Of a stretch of 64,000 bases of DNA, positions 18,421-26,235 are shown in pieces. The position numbers were made by a program, and so were the translations under genes. Under the pieces are notes generated by a model. That model worked only from the letters and a program-made list of their open reading frames with translations. It was not told the origin of the DNA and did no database searches. Origin of the DNA: Raineya orbicola. GTDB lineage: Bacteria; Bacteroidota; Bacteroidia; Cytophagales; Thermonemataceae. Numbering within the stretch: position 1 is the stretch's first letter; every line of letters begins with the position of its first letter. The DNA lies in the NCBI RefSeq assembly GCF_002843425.1, contig NZ_NKXO01000008.1, forward strand, positions 16,296 to 80,295. The letters run 5' to 3'.

Positions 18421-18455
18421 CCTGCTTCCTATTTCTTGTTTCCTACTTCTTGCGA
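18421..18455. repeat. degenerate heptanucleotide tandem repeat (AGAAGCA family, reverse orientation)
   Basis: Five 7-base units (CCTGCTT, CCTATTT, CTTGTTT, CCTACTT, CTTGCGA); their reverse complement matches the longer AGAAGCA/AGAAACA array at 37664-37754. It lies directly after another heptamer family in the same intergenic gap. Confidence 0.7.
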
Positions 18456-18464
18456 TTCTGTGTT

Positions 18465-19265
18465 TTAATGCGACCATAGCTTGCGAAGCCATTCACTAAA
18501 AAAAACATTCAGCACTTCTACCAAAATCAAAATAATGATAATCCATTCCAAACGAGAGCTTTCGCGATGTTGGAGCAAATCGGTAAGCAAGACTAAATTT
18601 TCCTCTACAATTCGCAGACGATAGTCCAAATCACGAAAACGCGGGCTGATGTCAAAATTATCTTTGAGCTGTCGGTGCAGGCGTTGCAGTTCTTCATTGT
18701 CCCAAACAATGTTGGGGTCGTCAAGAATGTAAAGGTTATCAATAATGCTATTTTTGATGTTTTTAACTTTCCCGATAAATTTGAGCAAATCACGTTTAGA
18801 GATTTTCACCTTGCCAAATTCCTCCAATTGGTCAATATAGACTTTACTGGCATTAAGAATTTCAAGGCTTAAAGTCTCGTAATAATCCATAGCCACCGAT
18901 TGAGCCACATTGAGCGTGATAATACGAATTGCATCTAACTGAATTTGAGGCAGTGTGATAGAGTCGTTTTTTACTATGGCTCGCGAGAGAGATTTATCTA
19001 CTAAAAGCGTAAAATAATCATTTACATCAAGATTGACGGGATTTTCAGCGTATTTCTTGATAAAATCAAGCAGATTGCTTTTGCCTACGGCATCATAACC
19101 TACAAAAACTACTACACCATAGCTGAAAACGTGTAGAAAGCGTTTTTCTTCTTCCTCAACATAAAAAATATCCCAACTGCTGGCGTGAGCAGGCTCGTGC
19201 AGGAAATCGTTGCGAAAACGTTTCAGATGAATTGTTTCTGCTATTTGGTAGGCATCAATGAGCAT
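18465..19265 (-). CDS. RMD1/DUF155 family protein
   Basis: A 266-residue member of the RMD1 (DUF155/YagE) family, known in yeast mitochondria and widespread in bacteria without an established biochemical role. The match rests on the overall layout: an N-terminal mixed domain with F-S-Y-G-V-V-V-F-V-G-Y near residue 49, a central helical part (L-S-L-E-I-L-N-A-S-K-V), and a single C-terminal transmembrane helix (about residues 240-258, W-I-I-I-I-L-I-L-V-E-V-L) ending in a short basic tail. The helix would anchor it in a membrane with the main domain on one side. It lies upstream of purD on the same strand. Confidence 0.88.
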   Translation of the reverse strand: MLIDAYQIAETIHLKRFRNDFLHEPAHASSWDIFYVEEEEKRFLHVFSYGVVVFVGYDAVGKSNLLDFIKKYAENPVNLDVNDYFTLLVDKSLSRAIVKNDSITLPQIQLDAIRIITLNVAQSVAMDYYETLSLEILNASKVYIDQLEEFGKVKISKRDLLKFIGKVKNIKNSIIDNLYILDDPNIVWDNEELQRLHRQLKDNFDISPRFRDLDYRLRIVEENLVLLTDLLQHRESSRLEWIIIILILVEVLNVFFSEWLRKLWSH

Positions 19266-19312
19266 AAAAAATTGAGATTTTACGAAATTAAAGGATTTTT
19301 GTATGAGTTTTT

Positions 19313-20338
19313 TCAGAAATCATTCAAGTTTTTACTCAAACTTATGCAGGTAAGTCCTCTGCGGGCAAAACCTGCACGCGTGAAAGCTATTTCATAACCC
19401 TTTACCCTAAAAGCCAAACCTCCCGAAAAACCCGCTAACGCTGTAATTTCCTTGAATTTAAGCTCTTGGTTGCGTAAATGATTGTATCCTAAACGCAAAT
19501 GGAAATTTTTATGCAAAATAATTTCTGTTCCAAAAACAAAATGGCGAAATAAGTTATTAGCAAAGCTAATCTTGCGGGTTTGGGTTTGCCCTGTCAGGGG
19601 GTCTGTGGTAATGGCAAAGGCGGGGTCGTTGTAAGAAATATCCCAACGATACAAATGATAAGCCGTAACCGAAAAACGAAAAGGCATTTTGTAGGGCTTG
19701 AAGGATAAGCCTAAACGTACATCAAAAGGCATTCGTAGGGTATAATTGGGCAAATACTTTTTGAAAACACCGCCCAAATTAGCAATTACTAAACCCGCTC
19801 TAAAATCTTTTTCAGGGTGTTTGAAACTTACGCCTAAATCAGTGGCTATGCCAAAAGCATTGTAAGAAGCAATCTGCGAACCAACGAGTTTGAAATTTAC
19901 TCCGAATTGGAAATTATCCGCCTGAAAAGATTTTCCCAAAGTAAGGGCATAATCGGCGGCTAAAAATTCGCCTATAACGTTACCCGCTTCATCAGTTTCT
20001 TGAATTTTGCCATAACGAATATACTGCAAACCTGCTCCAACTACACCAACTTTGCCACCAAAATCGTGGGCATACGCAAGCAAAAAATGGGGCATTCTGC
20101 CAAAAAAAGGACTATAATTCAGTGAAGCAACACCTGCCATTGAGCTATCCAATACGGCGGGGTTACTCAAAAACATATTCACATCTGCCTGAGCCAAACT
20201 CACATTCGCTCCTCCCAACCCCATTATACGCGGATTGGCGGAAATATCTAAAAACTCAAAAGAAGTTCTACCCCCGATTTGAGCCGAAAGCGAATGAATA
20301 CCCAAAACTACAAGTAAAATGACAAGCCGAACTTTCAA
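19313..20338 (-). CDS. porQ: type IX secretion system protein PorQ
   Basis: PorQ is an outer-membrane beta-barrel of the PorV family that takes part in T9SS secretion, partnering the attachment machinery. The protein has the opening G-G-(R/x)-T-S-F-E-F-L after the signal peptide, the A-R-I-M-G-L-G-G-A-N-like segment (about residue 32), and barrel strands to the C-terminus. No ATG is in reach: the frame begins with TTG codons at 20380 and 20338. A TATCTTTG -7 box at 20356-20363 places transcription start between them, so the TTG at 20338 must be the start; it opens a clean signal peptide (K-V-R-L-V-I-L-L-V-V-L-G). Length is then 341 residues. The usual cmk neighbour is absent. Confidence 0.9.
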   Translation of the reverse strand: MKVRLVILLVVLGIHSLSAQIGGRTSFEFLDISANPRIMGLGGANVSLAQADVNMFLSNPAVLDSSMAGVASLNYSPFFGRMPHFLLAYAHDFGGKVGVVGAGLQYIRYGKIQETDEAGNVIGEFLAADYALTLGKSFQADNFQFGVNFKLVGSQIASYNAFGIATDLGVSFKHPEKDFRAGLVIANLGGVFKKYLPNYTLRMPFDVRLGLSFKPYKMPFRFSVTAYHLYRWDISYNDPAFAITTDPLTGQTQTRKISFANNLFRHFVFGTEIILHKNFHLRLGYNHLRNQELKFKEITALAGFSGGLAFRVKGYEIAFTRAGFARRGLTCISLSKNLNDF

Positions 20339-20355
20339 GGTTTTGCAATTTTTGC

Positions 20356-20363
20356 CAAAGATA
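20356..20363 (-). promoter_or_regulatory. -7 element of the porQ promoter
   Basis: TATCTTTG on the minus strand matches TAnnTTTG exactly; its position 18 bases upstream of the TTG at 20338 decides the start codon of porQ and implies a very short leader. I see no good -33 TTTG at the usual distance. Confidence 0.55.
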
Positions 20364-20404
20364 CAAAAGATGTTGCACAAATTTGCTAAACCTTGAAGTA
20401 AATT

Positions 20405-20758
20405 CTATGAGCTTGCATTTTCTTGCAAAGCCTCCCAATATTCAACAGCCCTGCGAAGATGAGGAATAACAATTGTTCCACCGATAAGGTTGGCAATAGC
20501 AAACACCTCAAATACTTCCTGCGTAGTAAGTCCTAATTCTTTGCATTTCCCTAAATGATACCTCACACAATCATCGCAACGCAAAACCATAGAACAAGCC
20601 AAAGCAATCATTTCTTTGGTGGCTACGCTCAATGCTCCTTCGGTATAGCAATTCGTATCTAAATTGAAAATCCGCTTGATAACCAAATTATCCGCATCAA
20701 GGATTTTTTGGTTCATTTTACTTCGGTAAGCGTTAAACTCTTCTACTAATTTGCTCAT
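20405..20758 (-). CDS. carboxymuconolactone decarboxylase/AhpD-like family protein
   Basis: A 117-residue all-helical protein of the CMD/AhpD family. It carries the peroxidatic-type motif C-D-D-C-V-R-Y-H with Cys61, Cys64 and His68, the pattern E-x-x-C-x-x-C-x-x-x-H of AhpD-like alkylhydroperoxidases, and the following G-(L/x)-T-x-x-E-V-x-E helix. It may act as a cytosolic thiol peroxidase or reductant; the ring-cleavage role of true carboxymuconolactone decarboxylase is unlikely with the Cys pair present. It lies between hemH and porQ on the same strand. Confidence 0.88.
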   Translation of the reverse strand: MSKLVEEFNAYRSKMNQKILDADNLVIKRIFNLDTNCYTEGALSVATKEMIALACSMVLRCDDCVRYHLGKCKELGLTTQEVFEVFAIANLIGGTIVIPHLRRAVEYWEALQENASS

Positions 20759-20815
20759 AGCTGAAAAAAAATTTAGGTTTAAAGGGTGAGAGTTTTTATC
20801 TATGACTAACCAAAA

Positions 20816-21919
20816 TTATTCTTTTTCCTCTGCAATAACTTGCAACATCAAATCTAATGCCTTGGGCTTGGTAGTGCGTTCTAAGACCATTTGTCGTAGC
20901 AGTTCTATCCAAGTAGGGCTATCGTTCAGACTTTCTACGAGTTGCCAATGCTCCCCGCCGTACTCTTCAAAAAGTTCTTTGTATTCTTCACCTACTTCAA
21001 TAGTAGTTTCCAAACAATCGGCAACGAAAGAAGGTGAAAAAGCAAGTACACTTTTTTTGCCTTCTTGGGCAAGTTTTTTTACGACGTCTTCCGTGTAAGG
21101 CTGTATCCATATGGCTTTTCCCAAACGCGACTGAAAAGCCGTACTATAACTGCCTTCGGGCAAATTGAGAGCTTTTGCCAGCAATCTTGTTGTAGCAAAA
21201 CACTGACTTCTATAACAAACCGAATTTTTAGCATTTAGACTACTGCAACAGCCTATTTCAGCAGTATTGGCGTGTGTGAGGCAATAATTATGCTTATCTG
21301 CCTTGCGAATTTGTCTTTCGGGCAAGCCGTGATAAGTAAAGAGATAGTGGTCGTAAGGGTGGGCTTCAATGTGTTTTCTGCCGAGTTCTGCAAAAGCCTT
21401 GATAAAAAGCGGGTGTTGATAGAATTGCTGTACAAACTCCACCGCAGGAATAGTTTGCCAGCGGCTCAATTCTTTCATTACGGCTTCTTTTACCGAACCC
21501 GTAGTAGCCGAAGCGTACTGCGGAAATAAAGGAATAATGATAAGTTTTTCCCAATGTTTGCCCTCAAATTCTTTCAAAACTGACTTGATGCTTGGTTTTT
21601 GGTAACGCATTGCAAGTCTGACGAAATATTCCTCGCCCAAAGCCTCTTGCAAAAGTGCTTGGGTGCGAAAGCCGTAATATTTGAGCGGAGAGCCTTCTTG
21701 CGTCCAGACTTTTTGATAAACTTTTGCGGACTTAGGTGCCCTGAAATTGGCGATTATCAAATTTACCAGCAACCAACGGGAAAGCAGAGGAATGTCTATG
21801 ACACGCTTATCCATCAGAAATTCACGTAAATACCTGCGTACATCAGGCACACGTGGCGAATCGGGAGTACCTAAATTGACGAGCAAAACACCAAAACGAG
21901 GAGAAACAGAAAGTTCCAT
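20816..21919 (-). CDS. hemH: ferrochelatase
   Basis: HemH inserts Fe(II) into protoporphyrin IX, the last step of heme b synthesis. The 367-residue protein has the N-terminal G-V-L-L-V-N-L-G-T-P-D-S-P signature, the F-S-F-H-G-like F-T-Y-H-G-L-P-E-R-Q segment with the active-site His (about residue 194), and the C-terminal F-S-P-S-F-V-A-D-C-L-E-T-T-I-E motif with the conserved Glu. Five cysteines fall within about 25 residues after the active-site loop (C-L-T-H, G-C-C, V-C-Y, Q-C-F), a pattern seen in ferrochelatases that hold a [2Fe-2S] cluster, though this is inference. Heme O synthase is also in this window (41.8 kb). Confidence 0.97.
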   Translation of the reverse strand: MELSVSPRFGVLLVNLGTPDSPRVPDVRRYLREFLMDKRVIDIPLLSRWLLVNLIIANFRAPKSAKVYQKVWTQEGSPLKYYGFRTQALLQEALGEEYFVRLAMRYQKPSIKSVLKEFEGKHWEKLIIIPLFPQYASATTGSVKEAVMKELSRWQTIPAVEFVQQFYQHPLFIKAFAELGRKHIEAHPYDHYLFTYHGLPERQIRKADKHNYCLTHANTAEIGCCSSLNAKNSVCYRSQCFATTRLLAKALNLPEGSYSTAFQSRLGKAIWIQPYTEDVVKKLAQEGKKSVLAFSPSFVADCLETTIEVGEEYKELFEEYGGEHWQLVESLNDSPTWIELLRQMVLERTTKPKALDLMLQVIAEEKE

Positions 21920-22011
21920 AGAGGTTGAAGCTAATTTTCAAACACAAAAACCATCTATCTGCAAAGAAAGTTTGCAAAAAGATGATTTTTGAGAAAATAT
22001 CTACCAAAAAT

Positions 22012-22452
22012 TCAGAAAGGTAAATCGTCGCTAGGGCTACTTTCTACGGTAGGAGGTACGTAAGGGGTATTATCTTCTTGACTATTAGAAGAAGTATTTT
22101 CGGTATTTGACGTATTACCTCCGCCCAAGCCACTACCCAAAAGCGTTAAGTTTTGCCCTATAACTTCGGTAATATAGCGAGTTTGTCCGTCTTTTTCATA
22201 AGAACGAGTAGCGAGCTTTCCTTCAATAAATACTTGTTTGCCTTTTTTTACGTACTTTTCAATCACATCAACCACAGGACCCCAAAATACAATATTATGC
22301 CATTCTGTTTTTTCCACAGGTTTGCCCTCACGGTCTTTGTATTTTTCAGAAGTTGCTAGCGGGAAAGTTGCTTTTCTACCCGATTCAAAGGAAATAATAT
22401 CAGGGTCTTTGCCTACATTGCCAATCAGGATTACTTTATTTACGCCTGCCAT
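22012..22452 (-). CDS. ssb: single-stranded DNA-binding protein
   Basis: SSB coats single-stranded DNA during replication and repair. The 146-residue protein has an N-terminal OB fold opening with A-G-V-N-K-V-I-L-I-G-N-V-G-K-D-P-D, the F-x-L-A-T-S-E-K-Y and E-W-H-N-I-V-F-W-G segments and I-E-G-K-L-A-T-R-S-Y. A low-complexity Gly/Asn/Ser linker follows, and the tail ends in the acidic D-D-L-P-F that recruits partner proteins. It is a single gene, transcribed away from the lipoprotein gene on its right. Nothing unusual. Confidence 0.97.
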   Translation of the reverse strand: MAGVNKVILIGNVGKDPDIISFESGRKATFPLATSEKYKDREGKPVEKTEWHNIVFWGPVVDVIEKYVKKGKQVFIEGKLATRSYEKDGQTRYITEVIGQNLTLLGSGLGGGNTSNTENTSSNSQEDNTPYVPPTVESSPSDDLPF

Positions 22453-22554
22453 ACATATTGATTTTTTGAACTAAATACAAAACTTCATAAAGTTATACAT
22501 AATTTGCTTTTTGGCAAAATTTCATAAAAATTTTTTTTGAAAATAGCTTTTCAG

Positions 22555-22585
22555 TTGGAACTTTACCAAAGGATTTTTATTTTTG
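22555..22585 (+). promoter_or_regulatory. promoter of the small lipoprotein gene
   Basis: TTG at 22555-22557 and TATTTTTG at 22578-22585 with a 20-bp gap match the Bacteroidota consensus closely; the ATG at 22602 lies 16 bases downstream. Confidence 0.7.
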
Positions 22586-22601
22586 TAAAAATTGAAATTC
22601 A

Positions 22602-22955
22602 ATGTTTCGTTATATCGGGTTATTTTTGCTTCTGCTGATAGGTTTTTCGGCTTGTGTGAAACCTTGTAAAGTACAAGGTTGTAAAATGATACACGATCAC
22701 GTGCATTTCTTCGGTGCCGAACGTGGCGATGGCAGAATGGCTACCAAAGAAGAAGCCCTACAAGAAGGTAATTTGCAAGTAGTCTCGGGTATGCCCTGGT
22801 ACCGCAGGCTTTTTAAGAAAAATTATTATACCGAAAATGGTTTGAAGTACAAAAATTTCAATTGGCATCAACACCGAGCCCGAAACAAAGAAGATTGGCA
22901 TACTTTTTCAGGTAAAGCCAAATATCCGGGCAAAGAAAAAACTATGAAAGAGTAA
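22602..22955 (+). CDS. small lipoprotein with Cys/His-rich mature N-terminus
   Basis: A 117-residue predicted lipoprotein: a short signal peptide ends in the lipobox G-F-S-A-C with Cys18 as the lipidation site. Just after it come two more cysteines and several histidines (C-V-K-P-C-K-V-Q-G-C-K-M-I-H-D-H-V-H), a possible metal-binding cluster (inference). The rest is polar and basic with many aromatic residues, including an N-W-H-Q-H-R-A-R segment. I do not recognise a named family. It has its own promoter and is divergent from ssb. The 363 bp that follow hold no gene. Confidence 0.8.
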   Translation: MFRYIGLFLLLLIGFSACVKPCKVQGCKMIHDHVHFFGAERGDGRMATKEEALQEGNLQVVSGMPWYRRLFKKNYYTENGLKYKNFNWHQHRARNKEDWHTFSGKAKYPGKEKTMKE

Positions 22956-23065
22956 AATATAACATAATTTAATTTATAAACGTGAGTTATGAAGTCAAGT
23001 AACTGAAAAACACAAATTTAAGAATAAAAAATTATTGAGCTTTTTACCAAAATTTGCCATTTCTT

Positions 23066-23104
23066 AACCTCACCCCCAACCCCTCTCCAAAGGAGAGGGG
23101 AGTT
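23066..23104. repeat. single copy of the CCCCTCTCC hairpin element in a 363-bp gene-free gap
   Basis: The gap 22956-23318 contains no gene. It holds one copy of a palindromic element: a CTCACCCCCAAC lead followed by arms CCCCTCTCC (23080-23088) and GGAGAGGGG (23092-23100) around AAA. The same hairpin occurs ten times in the array at 32541-33365 and twice between bamD and rpoZ. The rest of the gap is AT-rich with a TAGTTTTG -7-like box at 23243-23250 that may serve the following ABC transporter genes. Confidence 0.8.
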
Positions 23105-23318
23105 ATACACCTGAAAAGCATAAACTTATGTATAAGTTGCTATTTTTTTCAAAAATTAAATAAGCAAATGAAATTCAAGCAAATTATTGAAAAGCAGGCT
23201 TTTGATTTCATAATTCACGTTTTATAAGCATCTAAAAATCAATAGTTTTGTTTTTTTATCCGATGTCTTATCTCTAAATATCTAACCCAAATCTCAATAA
23301 TTACGAGTAAATCAGTTT

Positions 23319-24212
23319 ATGAGTGTCTTACAAGTAAATGCTCTTTCCAAAAACTTTGGCAATATTCAAGCATTAGACCAAGTCTCTTTTGAAGTACCCC
23401 AAGGAAGTGTTTTCGGCATACTCGGACCCAACGGCAGTGGGAAAACTACCCTACTTGGCATCGTAACAGAGGTTCTGAAAGCCTCAGCGGGTAATTTCCT
23501 TTGGTTTGGCAAGGTGGCAAGTGCCACTATTCGCAAGCAAATAGGCACTCTTTTGGAAACCCCAAATTTTTACCCTTATCTTTCGGGCTATGATAATTTA
23601 CTTTTGCGACAAAAAATCCATCAGAGGGGTTCTCTCAAAGACATTCAAGAGGTTTTGGAAGTGGTAAAACTTTCTGAAAGAGCCAAATCACCCGCCAAAA
23701 CATACAGCTTGGGAATGAAACAAAGACTTGCCATTGCCGCCTCGTTGCTCGGCAAACCCCAAGTTCTCATTTTAGATGAACCCACCAACGGATTAGACCC
23801 TGCAGGTATTGTAGAAATTCGTGATTTGATTTTAGAGCTTCGTGAGCAAAACTATACCATTATTTTAGCAAGTCATTTACTTGATGAGGTTGAAAAGGTT
23901 TGTACCCATACAGCTATTCTCAAACAAGGCAAACTGCTCTCCTATGGTAAAGTTGATGAAATTTTAGGAAAGGGGCTAACAATTGAAATCGCAAGCAGTT
24001 CCCTGACAGAATTAGCCAATTTTCTGCAAAATAAATTCCCACAAGCAACTATCAAGAAAGAAAATGAGGTGCTGCAATTAGTGATTGAAACCGATAGCAT
24101 TAACCTTGCTTCTCTGAACCAATCCTGCTTTGAAAATGGCATAATTTTGCATCATCTTGCTTTACGAAGAAAAACCCTTGAAACAGCCTTTTTAGAACTA
24201 ACAGAAAATTAA
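23319..24212 (+). CDS. ABC transporter ATP-binding protein
   Basis: A 297-residue ABC ATPase that energises the permease coded 39 bp downstream. Walker A GPNGSGKT is at 36-43, the signature Y-S-L-G-M-K-Q-R at about 128, Walker B V-L-I-L-D-E-P-T at about 149 and the switch His in L-A-S-H-L-L near 187. The C-terminal 80 residues form the extra domain common in exporters of the CcmA/BcrA (multidrug, bacitracin, or lantibiotic immunity) type. The transported substrate is not evident and no regulator is linked. Confidence 0.95.
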   Translation: MSVLQVNALSKNFGNIQALDQVSFEVPQGSVFGILGPNGSGKTTLLGIVTEVLKASAGNFLWFGKVASATIRKQIGTLLETPNFYPYLSGYDNLLLRQKIHQRGSLKDIQEVLEVVKLSERAKSPAKTYSLGMKQRLAIAASLLGKPQVLILDEPTNGLDPAGIVEIRDLILELREQNYTIILASHLLDEVEKVCTHTAILKQGKLLSYGKVDEILGKGLTIEIASSSLTELANFLQNKFPQATIKKENEVLQLVIETDSINLASLNQSCFENGIILHHLALRRKTLETAFLELTEN

Positions 24213-24251
24213 ACAAGATTTAGAAAACACTTTTTTAACTTACAGGCAGAT

Positions 24252-25052
24252 ATGTTAAGATTTTTACAACTGGAATGGTTCAAAATACGCAGTAATAGGG
24301 CATTTTGGATTATTTTATTCTTGAATTTACTTGCTTTCGTAGGTTTTTTGCAGGTGATTGCTAATACCTATCGTAATGTAACATCATCGGAAGAAAAGAA
24401 TGGCAAAATAGAGATATTGAGACCTTTTTTTGAAAAACCATTCAGTTATCCTGAAATTTGGCAAACTTCTGCTTTTTTTCTTTCATTTCTTGTGCCACTT
24501 TCGGCTATTTTAGTTATTTTGAACATCAATAACGAATGGAGCAGTAAGATGCTCCGCCAGCATATCATTGAAGGACTTAATAGAAAAGAGTTTTTGCTCT
24601 CAAAACTTATATGGCTTTTAGTGCTAACTTTGATATTTACTTTTTTCTATGTGCTTGCTAATTTATTTGTGGCATCAGGAGAATGGGAATTTTCTAATAC
24701 GATTTTTTACTTTGCAATCCTTTTGTTTACTCAATTAAGCATAGCTTTTGTGGTGGCTTTATGGATAAAACGCTCTGTACTGGCAGTAACGATATTTATC
24801 GCCTATATGCTTATTGCCGAGCCACTGCTTATATGGTTTCTGAAAAAAAATGGATTAGATTCTATTGTACCTTTTCTGCCTCTTGAAGTTTCTGACAGAT
24901 TGATTTTACCCCCCGAAGTTTTTAAGTTTTTTTCTCCCGAAGAGTACAAAAAAAGAACAGATGCTATTCAAGAGCAGATATTTTACACAATGCTTGAAAG
25001 TACCTTGCTTTGGGTATTTACATTTTGGAGATTTGAGAAAAAAGATTTGTAA
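24252..25052 (+). CDS. ABC-2 type transporter permease
   Basis: A 266-residue integral membrane protein with about six hydrophobic segments (around residues 16-36, 76-98, 114-136, 150-170, 178-200 and 245-260) and long polar loops, as in ABC-2 family exporter permeases. The N-terminal L-Q-L-E-W-F-K-I-R-S-N-R segment is typical of this group. It follows its ATPase gene and faces a VWA-protein gene tail to tail with only one base between the stop codons. Substrate unknown. Confidence 0.9.
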   Translation: MLRFLQLEWFKIRSNRAFWIILFLNLLAFVGFLQVIANTYRNVTSSEEKNGKIEILRPFFEKPFSYPEIWQTSAFFLSFLVPLSAILVILNINNEWSSKMLRQHIIEGLNRKEFLLSKLIWLLVLTLIFTFFYVLANLFVASGEWEFSNTIFYFAILLFTQLSIAFVVALWIKRSVLAVTIFIAYMLIAEPLLIWFLKKNGLDSIVPFLPLEVSDRLILPPEVFKFFSPEEYKKRTDAIQEQIFYTMLESTLLWVFTFWRFEKKDL

Positions 25053-25053
25053 A

Positions 25054-26160
25054 TCAAATATTTTTCTTCCGATTGCGTTGATAATCCTCAAAAATATAGT
25101 GTCCAAGTCCTTTGAGCGAGCTGTAATAGGCTCTCCCCTGATTTACTTGCGTAAATTCTCTGACAAATTCCTGTAAATAAGGGTCAGAAGCAATCATAAA
25201 AGTAGTGATAGGAATTTTTAGCCTACGGCATTGAGCCGCCAAATTGAGCGTTCGGTTTAAAATTTTTCTATCCAAACCAAAGCTATTTTTGTAATATCGC
25301 AAACCTTCTTTGAGGCAAGTAGGTTTGCCATCGGTTATCATAAAAATCTGTTTATTGGCATTTTTACGTCTGCGGAGCAAATCCATAGCTAGTTCCAAAC
25401 CTGCTACGGTGTTGGTATGATAGGGACCCACTTGCAAATAAGGTAAATCTTTGATAGAAATTTGCCAAGCATCATTACCAAACACAATGATATCCAAAGT
25501 ATCTTTGGGGTATTTGCTTGTAATGAGTTCGGCAAGAGCCATTGCTACTTTTTTGGCAGGTGTAATTCTATCTTCGCCGTACAAAATCATAGAGTGAGAA
25601 ATATCAATCATCAGCACGGTGGAAGTTTGTGCTTTGTACTCGGTTTCAATAATTTCCAAATCCTCGTGAGTGAGGAAAAAATCCTCGTAACCGTGATTGA
25701 TTTGGGCATTACGAATAGACTCTGTGAAGGCAATATTATCTAACTCATCACCAAATTCAAAATTTCTTTTTTCTACTCCTCTTTCGTCCCCTACTCCTGA
25801 TTTTTTAGTTTGATGGTTGCCCGGTTTGGCTTTTTTGAGCTTTCCAAAAATTTCTTCCAAAGCATTACGGCGAATATTCTGCTCGCTTTTGGGGGTAATT
25901 TGCAAAACACCTGCTTTTTGCGGATTTTCTTCTATGTAACCTTTTCGCTTCAAATCTTCAATAAAATCGCCTATGCCGTAGCTATCATCGGTGAGTTGGT
26001 ATTTTTTATCTAAATTGTTGAGCCAAGCCAGAGCTTCGGCTACATTGCCCCCTGTCATACTGACAAGTTCTAAAAAAAGTTTGAGCAAAGATTCAAATTT
26101 GGCTTTGCCTTGCTGTATTTGCTCATCAGGGGTATATTCGGTAAAACGATAGCCAATCAT
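25054..26160 (-). CDS. VWA domain-containing protein (MoxR/chelatase-partner type)
   Basis: A 368-residue cytosolic protein with a C-terminal von Willebrand factor A domain. The MIDAS metal site is complete at its start: V-L-M-I-D-I-S-H-S-M with Asp186, Ser188 and Ser190; a later M-I-T-D-G-K-P-T supplies the Asp-Gly loop. Residues 1-175 are helical and charged. Proteins of this layout normally work with a MoxR-type AAA+ ATPase that remodels metal or cofactor-containing proteins, but no such ATPase lies next to it here. It lies 75 bp upstream of nothing on its own strand except the GT9 gene, whose stop precedes it. Confidence 0.85.
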   Translation of the reverse strand: MIGYRFTEYTPDEQIQQGKAKFESLLKLFLELVSMTGGNVAEALAWLNNLDKKYQLTDDSYGIGDFIEDLKRKGYIEENPQKAGVLQITPKSEQNIRRNALEEIFGKLKKAKPGNHQTKKSGVGDERGVEKRNFEFGDELDNIAFTESIRNAQINHGYEDFFLTHEDLEIIETEYKAQTSTVLMIDISHSMILYGEDRITPAKKVAMALAELITSKYPKDTLDIIVFGNDAWQISIKDLPYLQVGPYHTNTVAGLELAMDLLRRRKNANKQIFMITDGKPTCLKEGLRYYKNSFGLDRKILNRTLNLAAQCRRLKIPITTFMIASDPYLQEFVREFTQVNQGRAYYSSLKGLGHYIFEDYQRNRKKNI

Positions 26161-26235
26161 TGGATTTGCTGTTTGGGTGAGTGATTTCTCTGCTATTAAA
26201 CACTCTTTACAAGAAAATGGTTTGAGCCGAAAAGG

